Source: Turneriella sp942492915 (GTDB lineage: Bacteria > Spirochaetota > Leptospiria > Turneriellales > Turneriellaceae). Taken from it: DNA of 64,000 nucleotides. Shown here piece after piece: positions 25,862 to 33,782 of this stretch. The position numbers were made by a program, and so were the translations under genes. Below the pieces are notes generated by a model. That model ran no database searches. It was not told where the DNA came from and saw nothing but the letters and a program-made list of their open reading frames with translations. The stretch's first letter is position 1. Each line of letters opens with the position of its first letter. Location: positions 3,038,001-3,102,000 of the forward strand of contig OW818662.1 of assembly GCA_942492915.1 (NCBI GenBank), read 5' to 3'.

Positions 25862-27087
25862 TGAAATTTTCTCAGCCGTTCATCTACTCGCCGTTTGCAG
25901 ACGGCGTGTTTATTCTCGCGGTTCCCTTCATTGTAGTCGCCGTCACCCTGACTTTTCATGATTTTTTTTCGGAGCCTGACTCGATGACGGTTTTGAGCTG
26001 GGTTGTGCTCGTCATGGGTGTGGATGTCTCGCATGTCTACAGCAGCTTGTACCGCACGTATCTCGACCCCGAAACGCGCGAACATCACGGTACCATTCTT
26101 TTTTTACTTCCGTTTGCTGTGCTGGTCGGTTGCATATTGCTATACAATGCCGGCGCGATGGTATTCTGGCGGGCAATGGCGTACCTCGCCGTTTTCCATT
26201 TTGCGAGGCAGCAGTATGGCTTCATGCGCGTCTATTCGCGTTACGAGAGGCAATCGCCTTGGCAACGCCGCATCGATGCACTCGCCATATATACGGCGAC
26301 GTTCTACCCGATAGCCGACTGGCATCTTGCCGGTCAGAAAAACTTCAACTGGTTCATGAGAGGTGATTTTTATTATCTACCAGATGCAGGATTCAGGGGC
26401 GTGCTGTTTATTAGCTACCTGGCGATAGTGACCACTTATCTGGCAAAAGAGTCTCACCTGCTATGGAAATCCATAGCCATGCGCCGCCTGCAGCTCGGGA
26501 ATTCCAAAGCTACAAACCCCGTGCAAACGCCACTGTTCAACATACCGCGAAACCTGATCATCGCCGGCACATTTCTTTCATGGTATATCGGCATCGTGCA
26601 CTTCAATTCAGACATCGCTTTCACTGCGATCAATGTTATGTCGCATGGCATACCGTATATGGCGTTGGTCTGGATGTGGGGCAATAAAAGATATAAAGCA
26701 CCTCGCGTAGGGGTAGGTTTAAACCTACCCCTACGCGAGCGAAGGAATATCTTTCAGCTTCGTTATGTCGCATTATTCGTGGGCTTCTTGCTTCTGCTCG
26801 CTTACATAGAAGAAGGCTTTTGGAATGCCTGGGTATGGCATGAGAAAGACCATGCGCCATTTTTTGCCCTGTTTCACGCAGGTTTGGCCGAAATTCGCGC
26901 AGGATCGCCGTGGCTGACACTCATTGTACCGCTGCTTTCGGTGCCACAGATCACCCATTACGTTATTGATGGGTTTATCTGGAAGATGCGCAATGACAAA
27001 TACGGCTGGGCTTCTGTTGTAGGGGTAGGCTTACCTGCCCTGAGCGAAGTCGAAGGGAACCTACCCCTACAACGGAACACGAAATGA
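25861..27087 (+). CDS. Polytopic membrane protein of unknown function with conserved-looking histidines
   Basis: A 408-residue membrane protein with about 10 hydrophobic segments. Histidines recur at helix ends: DVSHVYSSLYRTYLD, VFHFARQQYGFMRVYSRYE, NVMSHGIPYMALVWMWGN and QITHYVIDGFIWKMRND (in parts). This spacing suggests metal or haem binding, but I do not recognise the family. Two palindromic repeats are translated within it: VGVGLNLPLRE in a polar loop after residue 280, and GVGLPALSEVEGNLPLQ at the very C-terminus, which therefore may not be native. No ribosome site is seen ahead of the ATG, which touches a hairpin. Confidence 0.72.
   Translation: MKFSQPFIYSPFADGVFILAVPFIVVAVTLTFHDFFSEPDSMTVLSWVVLVMGVDVSHVYSSLYRTYLDPETREHHGTILFLLPFAVLVGCILLYNAGAMVFWRAMAYLAVFHFARQQYGFMRVYSRYERQSPWQRRIDALAIYTATFYPIADWHLAGQKNFNWFMRGDFYYLPDAGFRGVLFISYLAIVTTYLAKESHLLWKSIAMRRLQLGNSKATNPVQTPLFNIPRNLIIAGTFLSWYIGIVHFNSDIAFTAINVMSHGIPYMALVWMWGNKRYKAPRVGVGLNLPLRERRNIFQLRYVALFVGFLLLLAYIEEGFWNAWVWHEKDHAPFFALFHAGLAEIRAGSPWLTLIVPLLSVPQITHYVIDGFIWKMRNDKYGWASVVGVGLPALSEVEGNLPLQRNTK
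26702..26739. repeat. 38-bp perfect palindrome (REP-like family A) within a gene
   Basis: Perfect self-complementary 38 bp centred at 26720/26721 with core GTAGGGGTAGGTTT. It is translated in frame as RVGVGLNLPLRE in a predicted loop of the membrane protein. Related copies are at 14437-14470 and 27016-27073. Confidence 0.92.
27016..27073. repeat. 58-bp composite palindrome at a gene 3' end
   Basis: Outer 14-bp arms (27016-27029 and 27060-27073) match the family A arm GTAGGGGTAGG. The interior contains the separate dyad CCCTGAGCGAAGTCGAAGGG, a sequence I recognise as a widespread intergenic palindrome in bacteria. It encodes the last residues of the membrane protein, which stops 14 bp later. 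Confidence 0.9.
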
Positions 27088-27092
27088 ATCAT

Positions 27093-27120
27093 TAAAGAAC
27101 TCCCTTAGGCTTACCGATAT
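27093..27120 (+). promoter_or_regulatory. Candidate sigma-28 (FliA) promoter of flaA
   Basis: TAAA at 27093-27096 and ACCGATAT at 27113-27120 are separated by 16 bp. The sigma-28 consensus is TAAA-N15-GCCGATAA, so the core CCGATA matches with one extra spacer base. It lies about 90 bp before the first flaA gene, which fits control of a late flagellar filament gene. Confidence 0.42.
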
Positions 27121-27207
27121 TACAAACAGTAAATTAGGCTTTTCAGGCCAAATGCATCGGCGGGAAATACAAGAGCGCCGGGGCGGCTGAAGGCAACAGA
27201 GAGATAT

Positions 27208-27975
27208 ATGGGGGAACTTATGGTTCGACAGGACTCACCACAAGTGGCAGTCAGTGGTAAAAAGATACTGCTCGTTATGGCAGTGGCTGTAACATTTATC
27301 GGAGCAACGCTGATAGCGCAAGACGCCAGCAACACGAAGGGCAACAAGAAGGCCGACGTACAAGATGTGCTGCTGAATGATTTTGAGTCTTCAGAAGACT
27401 GGCGCGCATTTTCGACGACGCCTCTTGGCATCACGAAGGTGAGAAAGACAATTCAGCTCGGACCGATTGAAGATGTTTTTAATCCGAAGGAACTGTCAGA
27501 AGAAGAGAAGACACGCTTCAAAGACGGCCTTAAAGACCCCAAAACGGCAAACAACGTTCTGGGCGTTAAGACCTTCTTCAAAGAACGTGGCTTTGACCGC
27601 GTCGAGATCAAACCCCCTCACGAATACCTGATTAAGGGTCTCGGTCGCCAGTTCTCTGTCTGGGTGCTCGGGCGCAATTTTCGGCACACGCTGTTTGTAA
27701 AACTGCGCGACTACCGCGGTAACCTGCATAAGCTGAAACTCGGCAAGCTCGATTACTTCGGCTGGCGCAAGCACACGGTGACTGTGCCTGGCTGGCTGCC
27801 GCAGAGCACGCGCCACGCGCTGCTCGACAAGAACCTGCACTTTGTTTCGCTCTACGTCGAATGCGATCCGCACGAAACCTGGGGTGACTTTTATTTCTAC
27901 ATCGATGATCTGCGTGTGAAGACCGATATGAGCGACAGCGAATATCCGGGCAGCAAGATCAAAGACAACTGGTAA
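27208..27975 (+). CDS. flaA: Flagellar filament outer layer (sheath) protein FlaA, first copy
   Basis: Spirochaete FlaA proteins coat the periplasmic flagellar filament. The product has 255 residues with a signal peptide (KKILLVMAVAVTFIGATLIAQ). The mature part carries the family pattern NDFESSEDWRAFST near the N-terminus, LGRQFSVWVLGRNFRHTLFVKLRDYRG and FYFYIDDLRVKTDM (in parts), which is a jelly-roll-like carbohydrate-binding fold. ATG 27208 and ATG 27220 are both possible; GGGGGA precedes the second. The second FlaA gene begins 17 bp after the stop. Which paralogue corresponds to Leptospira FlaA1 or FlaA2 was not resolved. Confidence 0.88.
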   Translation: MGELMVRQDSPQVAVSGKKILLVMAVAVTFIGATLIAQDASNTKGNKKADVQDVLLNDFESSEDWRAFSTTPLGITKVRKTIQLGPIEDVFNPKELSEEEKTRFKDGLKDPKTANNVLGVKTFFKERGFDRVEIKPPHEYLIKGLGRQFSVWVLGRNFRHTLFVKLRDYRGNLHKLKLGKLDYFGWRKHTVTVPGWLPQSTRHALLDKNLHFVSLYVECDPHETWGDFYFYIDDLRVKTDMSDSEYPGSKIKDNW

Positions 27976-27992
27976 GATCAGGGAGGATCAAT

Positions 27993-28883
27993 ATGCGTAC
28001 TGTAATCAAATACTCTGTACTCGCGGCTTTGCCGCTGCTGTACTCTTTTAACGCGATCAATGGCGGCAGCGCGATCAAGACCCTCAACGGCGATGACGTT
28101 GATGGTTCAGAACTGCGCTCTGTGCAGATCGAAGGCTTCGAATCTGAAGCATGGTCAGCTGTAGTAACGCCCGGCGACCCCGAAGCGATACCTGCGGTTG
28201 TCGAAGCTGACGGCCAGCCACCCAAAGGTGAGAAATGGAATTCTCCTGAAATAGCGATCAGAGGCGAAGGCAACAACCCTTGCCGTCCGCAGAACCTGGC
28301 GCACGACGAAACAAACAAGAAGTGTCTCGGTGTGCGTTTCAAGTTCATCTACCCTGGCAACAATGTGGTAGCTTTAACTCCACCTGCTTCAAAAAAAATC
28401 TACCGCGTGCTCGACGAACTCGATCACAACAACAAGCCGAAAGTTCAGGATATTCCTGGCCTCAAGCTTCCCGGAAAAGTGAAGGCACTCTCGGTCTGGG
28501 TTTTAGGTCGCGGCAGTGACTACACGCTCGAGGCATGGGTGCAGGACTGGAAAGGTTCAACGCACGTGCTCAAGATGGGTTCGGTGAACTTTGTCGGCTG
28601 GAGACCTCTGACAGCAAAAGTTGCGGCAAACATCCCGCAGGACATCGACACTTACCCACAGACGAAGAACCTCGTTCTGACAAAACTCGTACTTCGTTCG
28701 AAGCCGACCGCCAACACCGAAAAAGTGGTGATCTTCTTTGATTCTGTGAAAGTACTCACGGATATGTATGACGTACACTTCGACGGCGCCGATATCGACT
28801 TCGACGAAATGGACAAGAAAGAAAAGCATGAGGCACGCGAATATGCGAAGAGCCTCAAGAAATACGCCGAAGGCGGAAAATAA
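27993..28883 (+). CDS. flaA: Flagellar filament outer layer (sheath) protein FlaA, second copy
   Basis: A 296-residue FlaA paralogue with a signal peptide (MRTVIKYSVLAALPLLYSFN). Shared motifs with its neighbour are IEGFESEAWSAVVT, VKALSVWVLGRGSDYTLEAWVQDWKG, and IFFDSVKVLTDMYDV near the C-terminus (in parts). It has a longer interior, including an asparagine-rich segment around residues 90-130, and a lysine-rich tail. A strong ribosome site, GGGAGG, precedes the ATG. It is cotranscribed with the first flaA and followed by a hairpin at 28888-28920. Confidence 0.9.
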   Translation: MRTVIKYSVLAALPLLYSFNAINGGSAIKTLNGDDVDGSELRSVQIEGFESEAWSAVVTPGDPEAIPAVVEADGQPPKGEKWNSPEIAIRGEGNNPCRPQNLAHDETNKKCLGVRFKFIYPGNNVVALTPPASKKIYRVLDELDHNNKPKVQDIPGLKLPGKVKALSVWVLGRGSDYTLEAWVQDWKGSTHVLKMGSVNFVGWRPLTAKVAANIPQDIDTYPQTKNLVLTKLVLRSKPTANTEKVVIFFDSVKVLTDMYDVHFDGADIDFDEMDKKEKHEAREYAKSLKKYAEGGK

Positions 28884-28887
28884 CTTA

Positions 28888-28920
28888 ATTTCGTAGTCGC
28901 GCTATGCGCGGCTACGAAAT
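28888..28920. terminator. Hairpin after flaA pair
   Basis: 15-bp arms (28888-28902 and 28906-28920) pair around TAT with a single T-G mismatch. It directly follows the flaA stop and precedes gspC, so it probably terminates the flagellar transcript, although no T run follows. Confidence 0.7.
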
Positions 28921-28929
28921 CTGATCTCT

Positions 28930-29910
28930 ATGGCATTCGCCGACCTGCGCAACATCGATTCGCAAGAGCTCAAAAGAAGGGCCTTACAGTTACGCGAGAT
29001 GGCAGTGGGCATCGGCTCGCGCATACGGTATAGCCGCACCTGGTGGTATGCCGGCGCGGCGGTGATTCTGGGTTTCTCTCTCGCGCGCATCAGTCACTCC
29101 ATCGCCCTATACGCAGTAAGCAAGGCAACTCCGTTACCGGCAGCGCGGCAGGCGAATGTCGAGAACACCAATAATGAACAACTATTCTCTGACCCGACGA
29201 TCACGGTCGGTGGAGCGATCTTTCAGCGAGCTGGCGAGGCGGGTCCCGGGGCTGCAGCGGCGGCAGTAGTTGATCAACCCGCCAAACCCTTTAAGCTGAC
29301 GGGCACGCTCGAGGGCAATGCCGAATTTGCGCGAGCGCTGATCGAAGTTCAGGGTGAAGGTATTCGTGAGTACTGCACGGCTTCGCAGTTTTGCCGGCGT
29401 AAAGAATGCGAATGCGCGGTGCAATCTGCGTCAATCATCTCGATCGCGCAAGAACACATTTGGATTCGTATGGGCCAGGGTCGCTACAAGCTGAAGATTG
29501 GTCAATCCACAACTGATCTTGCACAGCAACCGGTCACCCCAGACCCGAAAGCCGGCGCCCCCGTAGCAACCGGCGGTGGCACGGTTATTTCGAAAGTCAT
29601 TTCGCGCGAAGACGTGAACAAGAATATTTTGGGCAATCCCGCGAAAATTTATGAAGGGGCACAGTTTGGCCCGCACCTGGTGAATGGCAAGATTGAGGGC
29701 TACAAGATCGCCCGGGTTAACGACGACCATATCTTTGCAAAACTTGGCGCCAAAAGCGGTGACATCATTCGCAAGGTGAACGGTTACGGCCTGAGCGACA
29801 CCGAACGGATGCTCGACCTATGGAAGGCGATCAAGACAGCCCCCGAAGTCAAGATCGAACTCGAGCGCGACGGCAAAGTTATCACATACGATTTTCAGAT
29901 ACGTAACTGA
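28930..29910 (+). CDS. gspC: GspC-like type II secretion protein
   Basis: GspC links the outer-membrane secretin GspD to the inner-membrane platform of type II secretion. The product has 326 residues. One transmembrane helix, TWWYAGAAVILGFSLARI, lies near residues 37-55. The homology region follows, FKLTGTLEGNAEFARALIEVQ (near residue 118), and a C-terminal PDZ domain from about residue 235 (YEGAQFGPHLVNGKIEGYKIARV then LGAKSGDIIRKVNGYGL). Two cysteine pairs (CTASQFC and CECAV) between them are unusual. No gspD or other secretion gene is adjacent. Its 3' end overlaps thiD by 29 bp on the opposite strand. Confidence 0.82.
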   Translation: MAFADLRNIDSQELKRRALQLREMAVGIGSRIRYSRTWWYAGAAVILGFSLARISHSIALYAVSKATPLPAARQANVENTNNEQLFSDPTITVGGAIFQRAGEAGPGAAAAAVVDQPAKPFKLTGTLEGNAEFARALIEVQGEGIREYCTASQFCRRKECECAVQSASIISIAQEHIWIRMGQGRYKLKIGQSTTDLAQQPVTPDPKAGAPVATGGGTVISKVISREDVNKNILGNPAKIYEGAQFGPHLVNGKIEGYKIARVNDDHIFAKLGAKSGDIIRKVNGYGLSDTERMLDLWKAIKTAPEVKIELERDGKVITYDFQIRN

Positions 29911-30691
29911 AATTCCAGAAATGATTCACGGGACCATGCCCATGGCCCAGCGGCTCGGCATTTTCTAATGCACCGGTGAGATAGGTTTTGGCGGCACGAC
30001 ACGCCTCGGGCACGTTGAAACCTCTTGCGAGGTACGCAGCAATCGCAGCAGAGAGCGTACATCCCGTACCATGGGTTGAATTCGTGACAACGCGCGCCGA
30101 TGTCAGCTCGATAAAGATCTTGCCGTCAAAAAAGACATCCGTCGCATCCGCGCCATCAAGGTGCCCACCCTTGAGCACCACGTTTCTAGCACCGAGAGCA
30201 CAAAGTTTTCGCGCGGCTTCGCGCATTGAGTCGAGGTCGCCTATGCGCATGCCCGTAAGCACTTCGGCCTCGGGTAAGTTGGGTGTGATGAGGTGTGCGA
30301 GTGGTAGCATGACTTCGCGCATCGCCGCTTCGGCTTCGGGGGCGAGCAGTCGATGGCCGCTTTTTGAAACCATCACCGTATCGATCACCAGATTCTGCAG
30401 CTGAAAATCAACAGCAGCGCGCGCGACAGCGCGAATAATTTCTGAATTCGCAAGCATTCCCGTTTTTATTGCGGAAACTGGCAGGTCGGTGGCGATGCTC
30501 TTAATCTGCGCATAGACGATTTCTGGCGACAAGACCTCTACCGCGTCCACACCGACGGTATTCTGCGCTGTAATGGCGGTGATCGCGGAAGTGCCATAGA
30601 CGCCACACGCTGCGAACGCTTTGAGGTCTGCCTGAATTCCGGCGCCGGCGCTGGAATCGCTGCCAGCAATGGTCATCGCAATGGGTTTCAC
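29882..30691 (-). CDS. thiD: Hydroxymethylpyrimidine/phosphomethylpyrimidine kinase
   Basis: Phosphorylates HMP and HMP-phosphate in thiamine pyrimidine synthesis. It has 269 residues, the normal length. The substrate-binding N-terminus MTIAGSDSSAGAGIQADLKAF, ITAITAQNTVGV, SAIKTGMLAN, LITPNLPEAEVLTG and the anion-hole motif THGTGCTLSAAIAAYLA are all present (in parts). It overlaps the upstream sugar-dehydrogenase-like gene by 4 bp, so the two are probably cotranscribed. Confidence 0.96.
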   Translation of the reverse strand: MKPIAMTIAGSDSSAGAGIQADLKAFAACGVYGTSAITAITAQNTVGVDAVEVLSPEIVYAQIKSIATDLPVSAIKTGMLANSEIIRAVARAAVDFQLQNLVIDTVMVSKSGHRLLAPEAEAAMREVMLPLAHLITPNLPEAEVLTGMRIGDLDSMREAARKLCALGARNVVLKGGHLDGADATDVFFDGKIFIELTSARVVTNSTHGTGCTLSAAIAAYLARGFNVPEACRAAKTYLTGALENAEPLGHGHGPVNHFWNFSYVSENRM

Positions 30692-31854
30692 TGTTTGCCA
30701 ACCTTGCCCGTTGGTACGATTTGGTAGATCTTTCCGCTTTGCAGCTCGGCAATCACCAGCTCGCGGCTGCGCAGGCGACCGAAACTCGAAAAGAGACCCG
30801 GCGCCTGAATCAGCAATTCGGCTTTTGCGTCTGCGGTGCGGTAATCGAGCGCAAAAATGCGCCCCGAGATCGAATCAGCGAACATATAGTACTGTTTGTA
30901 TTCAGGTAGTGCGTCACCTGTATAGACATGCCCACCCAGTACCGATTGGCCGATGCCGTGATCGTACTCAAAAAACGGCAATTTCAGATTCTGTTTATTG
31001 CAATTCTTTGCCGGCTTGTAGCAGTGCAGACCTTCCATAATGTTCCACCCCATATTGTCGCCGCGAGCGACAAAACTCAGTTCTTCATAGTCATTTTGCC
31101 CAACGTCGGCCACAACGAGCCGACCATCGGGCGCAAAACTGAAACGCCACGGATTTCTCAGGCCCCAGGCGAAAATCTCGCGCTTCTCACTGTAAGCGTC
31201 GCCACTCGATCTTGAAAAAGGGTTATCACCGGGAATTGTATAGCCGGTTTTTGCACGCACGTCAATCCTCAAAATTTTGCCGAGGTGTGAGCTGAGATTC
31301 TGCGCGTATCCCCGCGGGTCGCCGCCCGAACCGCCGTCACCGACGCCGATGTACAAGTAACCGTCGGGCCCGAATTCAAGCATGCCGCCGTTGTGGTTGC
31401 TGAAGGGTTGGCGGATTGCCAACAGTTCTGTCACTGTAGTCCCATTCGCGTTCGGCAGGTCTTTTGTCGTGACGCGAGCGAGAATGGTACGTCTGGGCTT
31501 CGTCGCCGAGTAATAGACATAGAAGGCGCGTGAGGTTTTGAAATCCGCCGGGAACGCGAGACCCAAGAGTCCTTCTTCGAGCGAACCGTCGTGAACCTGC
31601 GCCCTGATATCGAGCAGCACATGGCCGCAGGCGCGTTCGGGACTCTCTAGCCGAATAACTCCGGGCTTTTCAACGATTGCGTATGCGTCGGGGCAATTGG
31701 GCACAGTTGCCGGATACGGGGTAACGTAGACAGGCTGCTTGAATGGGCGGTGAAAGACTGGCTTGAGTTCGATCTTTGAGACTTTACTGAAAGGCGCCCC
31801 CGCAACGAGTTCAGCGGTAAACGAAAGCACGATAAACATCGACACACGAGCCAT
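30688..31854 (-). CDS. Glucose/sorbosone dehydrogenase-like beta-propeller (PQQ type)
   Basis: Exported six-bladed beta-propeller of the soluble aldose sugar dehydrogenase family, 388 residues from ATG 31854. The signal peptide is VSMFIVLSFTAELVAGAP. Motifs EEGLLGLAFPADF, FSNHNGGMLEFGPDGYLYIGVGDGG, LGKILRIDV, YEIFAWGLRNPWRFSFAPD-like text and ADVGQNDYEEL are diagnostic (in parts); the histidine in NHNGG is the expected catalytic base. Two cysteines (CYKPAKNC) sit in a loop. Whether PQQ is made by this organism cannot be seen here. It overlaps thiD by 4 bp. Confidence 0.88.
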   Translation of the reverse strand: MARVSMFIVLSFTAELVAGAPFSKVSKIELKPVFHRPFKQPVYVTPYPATVPNCPDAYAIVEKPGVIRLESPERACGHVLLDIRAQVHDGSLEEGLLGLAFPADFKTSRAFYVYYSATKPRRTILARVTTKDLPNANGTTVTELLAIRQPFSNHNGGMLEFGPDGYLYIGVGDGGSGGDPRGYAQNLSSHLGKILRIDVRAKTGYTIPGDNPFSRSSGDAYSEKREIFAWGLRNPWRFSFAPDGRLVVADVGQNDYEELSFVARGDNMGWNIMEGLHCYKPAKNCNKQNLKLPFFEYDHGIGQSVLGGHVYTGDALPEYKQYYMFADSISGRIFALDYRTADAKAELLIQAPGLFSSFGRLRSRELVIAELQSGKIYQIVPTGKVGKQ

Positions 31855-31980
31855 TTGCACAATCTAAGAAATTTGCACCGTATAGGCAAGAGATACAGGT
31901 ACTGCGTGGGGCTTTCCGCAAGAACGGTGCTGCGAAAATCCATAGCTAATGATTCGTGGGGCAAAACACCATGAAAACGC

Positions 31981-32009
31981 TTGACACATTGTGCGGCGCA
32001 CAAATATTA
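31981..32009 (+). promoter_or_regulatory. Sigma-70-type promoter of the phasin-like gene with internal dyad
   Basis: TTGACA at 31981-31986 and ATATTA at 32004-32009 are separated by exactly 17 bp. The spacer contains the inverted repeat TTGTGC-GGC-GCACAA (31989-32003), placed where a repressor would block RNA polymerase. The gene's ATG is 28 bp downstream of the -10 box. Confidence 0.65.
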
Positions 32010-32037
32010 GCCTCACACTATTCTTAAGGAGCAACTC

Positions 32038-32331
32038 ATGGAACAACAAATACAACAAATCGTTAATTTCGCAATCGGCACCGTAAAAGGTCTCGGCGAC
32101 GCTGCAAAAAGCACACTGACAACTCTCGAAGCAGAAGTGAAGACTCTGGTCGACAAAGGCGCAGCAGCGAGCGACGAAAACGCACAGAAAATTCGCACAA
32201 ACGCCAATGAACTGGTGAGCCGTGTCACTACGATCGTGAACGATGCAGTGAATAACCTCAACGAAGTGACTGCGCAGGCGCAGAAACTCGTTCAAGACAC
32301 AATCGCTAAAGTAAAACCAGCTGATAAATAA
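32038..32331 (+). CDS. Phasin-like small helical protein
   Basis: A 97-residue, almost wholly alpha-helical protein with heptad-like spacing, rich in Ala, Lys, Asn and Val, without signal peptide or cysteine. The pattern FAIGTVKGLGDAAKSTLTTLEAEVKTLVDKG followed by LNEVTAQAQKLVQDTIAKVKP (in parts) resembles the phasin family, which coats polyhydroxyalkanoate granules, and similar short proteins annotated in leptospires. A strong ribosome site (AAGGAG) and a good promoter suggest high expression. No PHA synthase is in the window, so the role is inferred. Confidence 0.65.
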   Translation: MEQQIQQIVNFAIGTVKGLGDAAKSTLTTLEAEVKTLVDKGAAASDENAQKIRTNANELVSRVTTIVNDAVNNLNEVTAQAQKLVQDTIAKVKPADK

Positions 32332-32333
32332 AC

Positions 32334-32371
32334 AAAAATAGAGACGCGCTTGATGCGCGTCTCTATTTTTT
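32334..32371. terminator. Bidirectional terminator between phasin-like gene and gltA
   Basis: Perfect 16-bp arms (32334-32349 and 32355-32370) around TTGAT, with A-rich and T-rich outer ends, so a U tract is formed on either strand. It separates two convergent genes. Confidence 0.92.
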
Positions 32372-32373
32372 CG

Positions 32374-33666
32374 TTAGCCCCGCTTGTCTGCGGGCACGAA
32401 AGGTCTGACGGTATTGCCATTGTAGATCTGGCGAGGTCGACCGATCTTCGCCGACGGATTCTCAATCATCTCTTTCCACTGCGCTATCCATCCGGGCATG
32501 CGGCCCAGGGCGAACATGACCGTGAACATCTCGGTCGGAATGCCAATTGCGCGATAGATAATGCCACTGTAAAAATCCACATTCGGATAAAGCTTTCTTT
32601 CGACGAAGTAATCGTCTTTAAGCGCGGCCTCTTCAAGTTGCATCGCAATCTCGAGCAGCGAATCTTTTACTCCCAACTTCTGCAACACTTCGTTGCAGGT
32701 TTTTTTGATAATCTTCGCACGCGGATCGAAGTTTTTGTAAACACGGTGGCCGAAGCCCATGAGGCGAAACGACGAATTCTTATCTTTCGCCATCTCGACG
32801 AACTTCTTGATATTGCCACCCTCAGATTGAATGTGCTGCAGCATTTCGATCACTGCCTGATTTGCACCGCCGTGCAAAGGCCCCCAGAGTGCGTTAACGC
32901 CGCTCGAAATCGCAGCGAAGACATTCGCGCGGGATGAACCCACGAGGCGCACGGTGGATGTAGAGCAGTTCTGTTCATGGTCGGCGTGCAGAATCAGCAG
33001 CAAATCGAGCGCGCGCTCAACCACAGGATCAACGTCATACTTTTCTGCTGGTACTGAAAACATCATTTGCAGAAAGTTTGCGACGTAGCTCAGCGAGTTC
33101 TTCGGGTACATGAACGGGTGACCGATGGATTTTTTATGCGAGAATGCGGCAATCGTCGGCGATTTCGCAAGCAAGCGGTGAATCGATAGTTCGCGCCCAA
33201 TCGGATCAAGCGGATCGCTAGATTCTTTGGTGTAAAAACCTGAGAGGGTGTTGATCATCGACCCTAATGTCGCCATCGGGTGCGAGTCTTTCGGAAAACC
33301 GTCGTAAAGACGCTTCAGATCTTCGTGGATCATCGTATGGCGCGTGATCGATTCCCGAAATGTTTCAAACTCGTGTTTGCGTGGCAGGTCGCCATAGATA
33401 AGCAAATAGGCAACTTCAAGAAAGGTAGATTTCTCTGCGAGCTCAGCGATATCATAACCGCGATAGCGCAAAATTCCTTCTTCGCCATCGAGAAACGTGA
33501 TTGCACTCAGCGTTGAACCGGTGTTGACAAAACCGTCGTCGAGGGTTACGAGGCCCGATTGCGCGCGCAATTTTGAAATATCGATCGCGAGTTCATTCTC
33601 GGTGCCCTTCACTACCGGAAGTTCATATTCTTTCCCTTCAAATATAAGTTTCGCTGATTGTCCCAT
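32374..33666 (-). CDS. gltA: Citrate synthase
   Basis: Condenses oxaloacetate and acetyl-CoA to start the TCA cycle. It has 430 residues from ATG 33666, in the size range of the type II (E. coli-like) enzyme. FLDGEEGILRYRGYDIAELAE near residue 60, HADHEQNCSTSTVRLVGSS near 230, WGPLHGGANQAVIEML near 260 and LMGFGHRVYKNFDPRA near 305 hold the catalytic histidines and arginines (in parts); DFYSGIIYRAIGIP near 365 holds the catalytic aspartate. An in-frame TTG start 15 bp upstream is less likely. Confidence 0.97.
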   Translation of the reverse strand: MGQSAKLIFEGKEYELPVVKGTENELAIDISKLRAQSGLVTLDDGFVNTGSTLSAITFLDGEEGILRYRGYDIAELAEKSTFLEVAYLLIYGDLPRKHEFETFRESITRHTMIHEDLKRLYDGFPKDSHPMATLGSMINTLSGFYTKESSDPLDPIGRELSIHRLLAKSPTIAAFSHKKSIGHPFMYPKNSLSYVANFLQMMFSVPAEKYDVDPVVERALDLLLILHADHEQNCSTSTVRLVGSSRANVFAAISSGVNALWGPLHGGANQAVIEMLQHIQSEGGNIKKFVEMAKDKNSSFRLMGFGHRVYKNFDPRAKIIKKTCNEVLQKLGVKDSLLEIAMQLEEAALKDDYFVERKLYPNVDFYSGIIYRAIGIPTEMFTVMFALGRMPGWIAQWKEMIENPSAKIGRPRQIYNGNTVRPFVPADKRG

Positions 33667-33766
33667 AAAGTCATTACGCAAACAATGCCGAGGGTTTCAA
33701 GGAAATGTTGTTTCGCCCTATGCCCGATTTTATTTAGCTTTTCGGGTTTACGCCGTTCAGCAAAGT

Positions 33767-33780
33767 TGAACAATTGTTCA
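33767..33780. promoter_or_regulatory. Perfect 14-bp palindrome at a translation start
   Basis: TGAACAATTGTTCA is perfectly self-complementary and ends 2 bp before ATG 33783. It occupies the position of the ribosome site, and no Shine-Dalgarno sequence is present. It could be an operator or affect translation. Confidence 0.6.
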
Positions 33781-33782
33781 CA

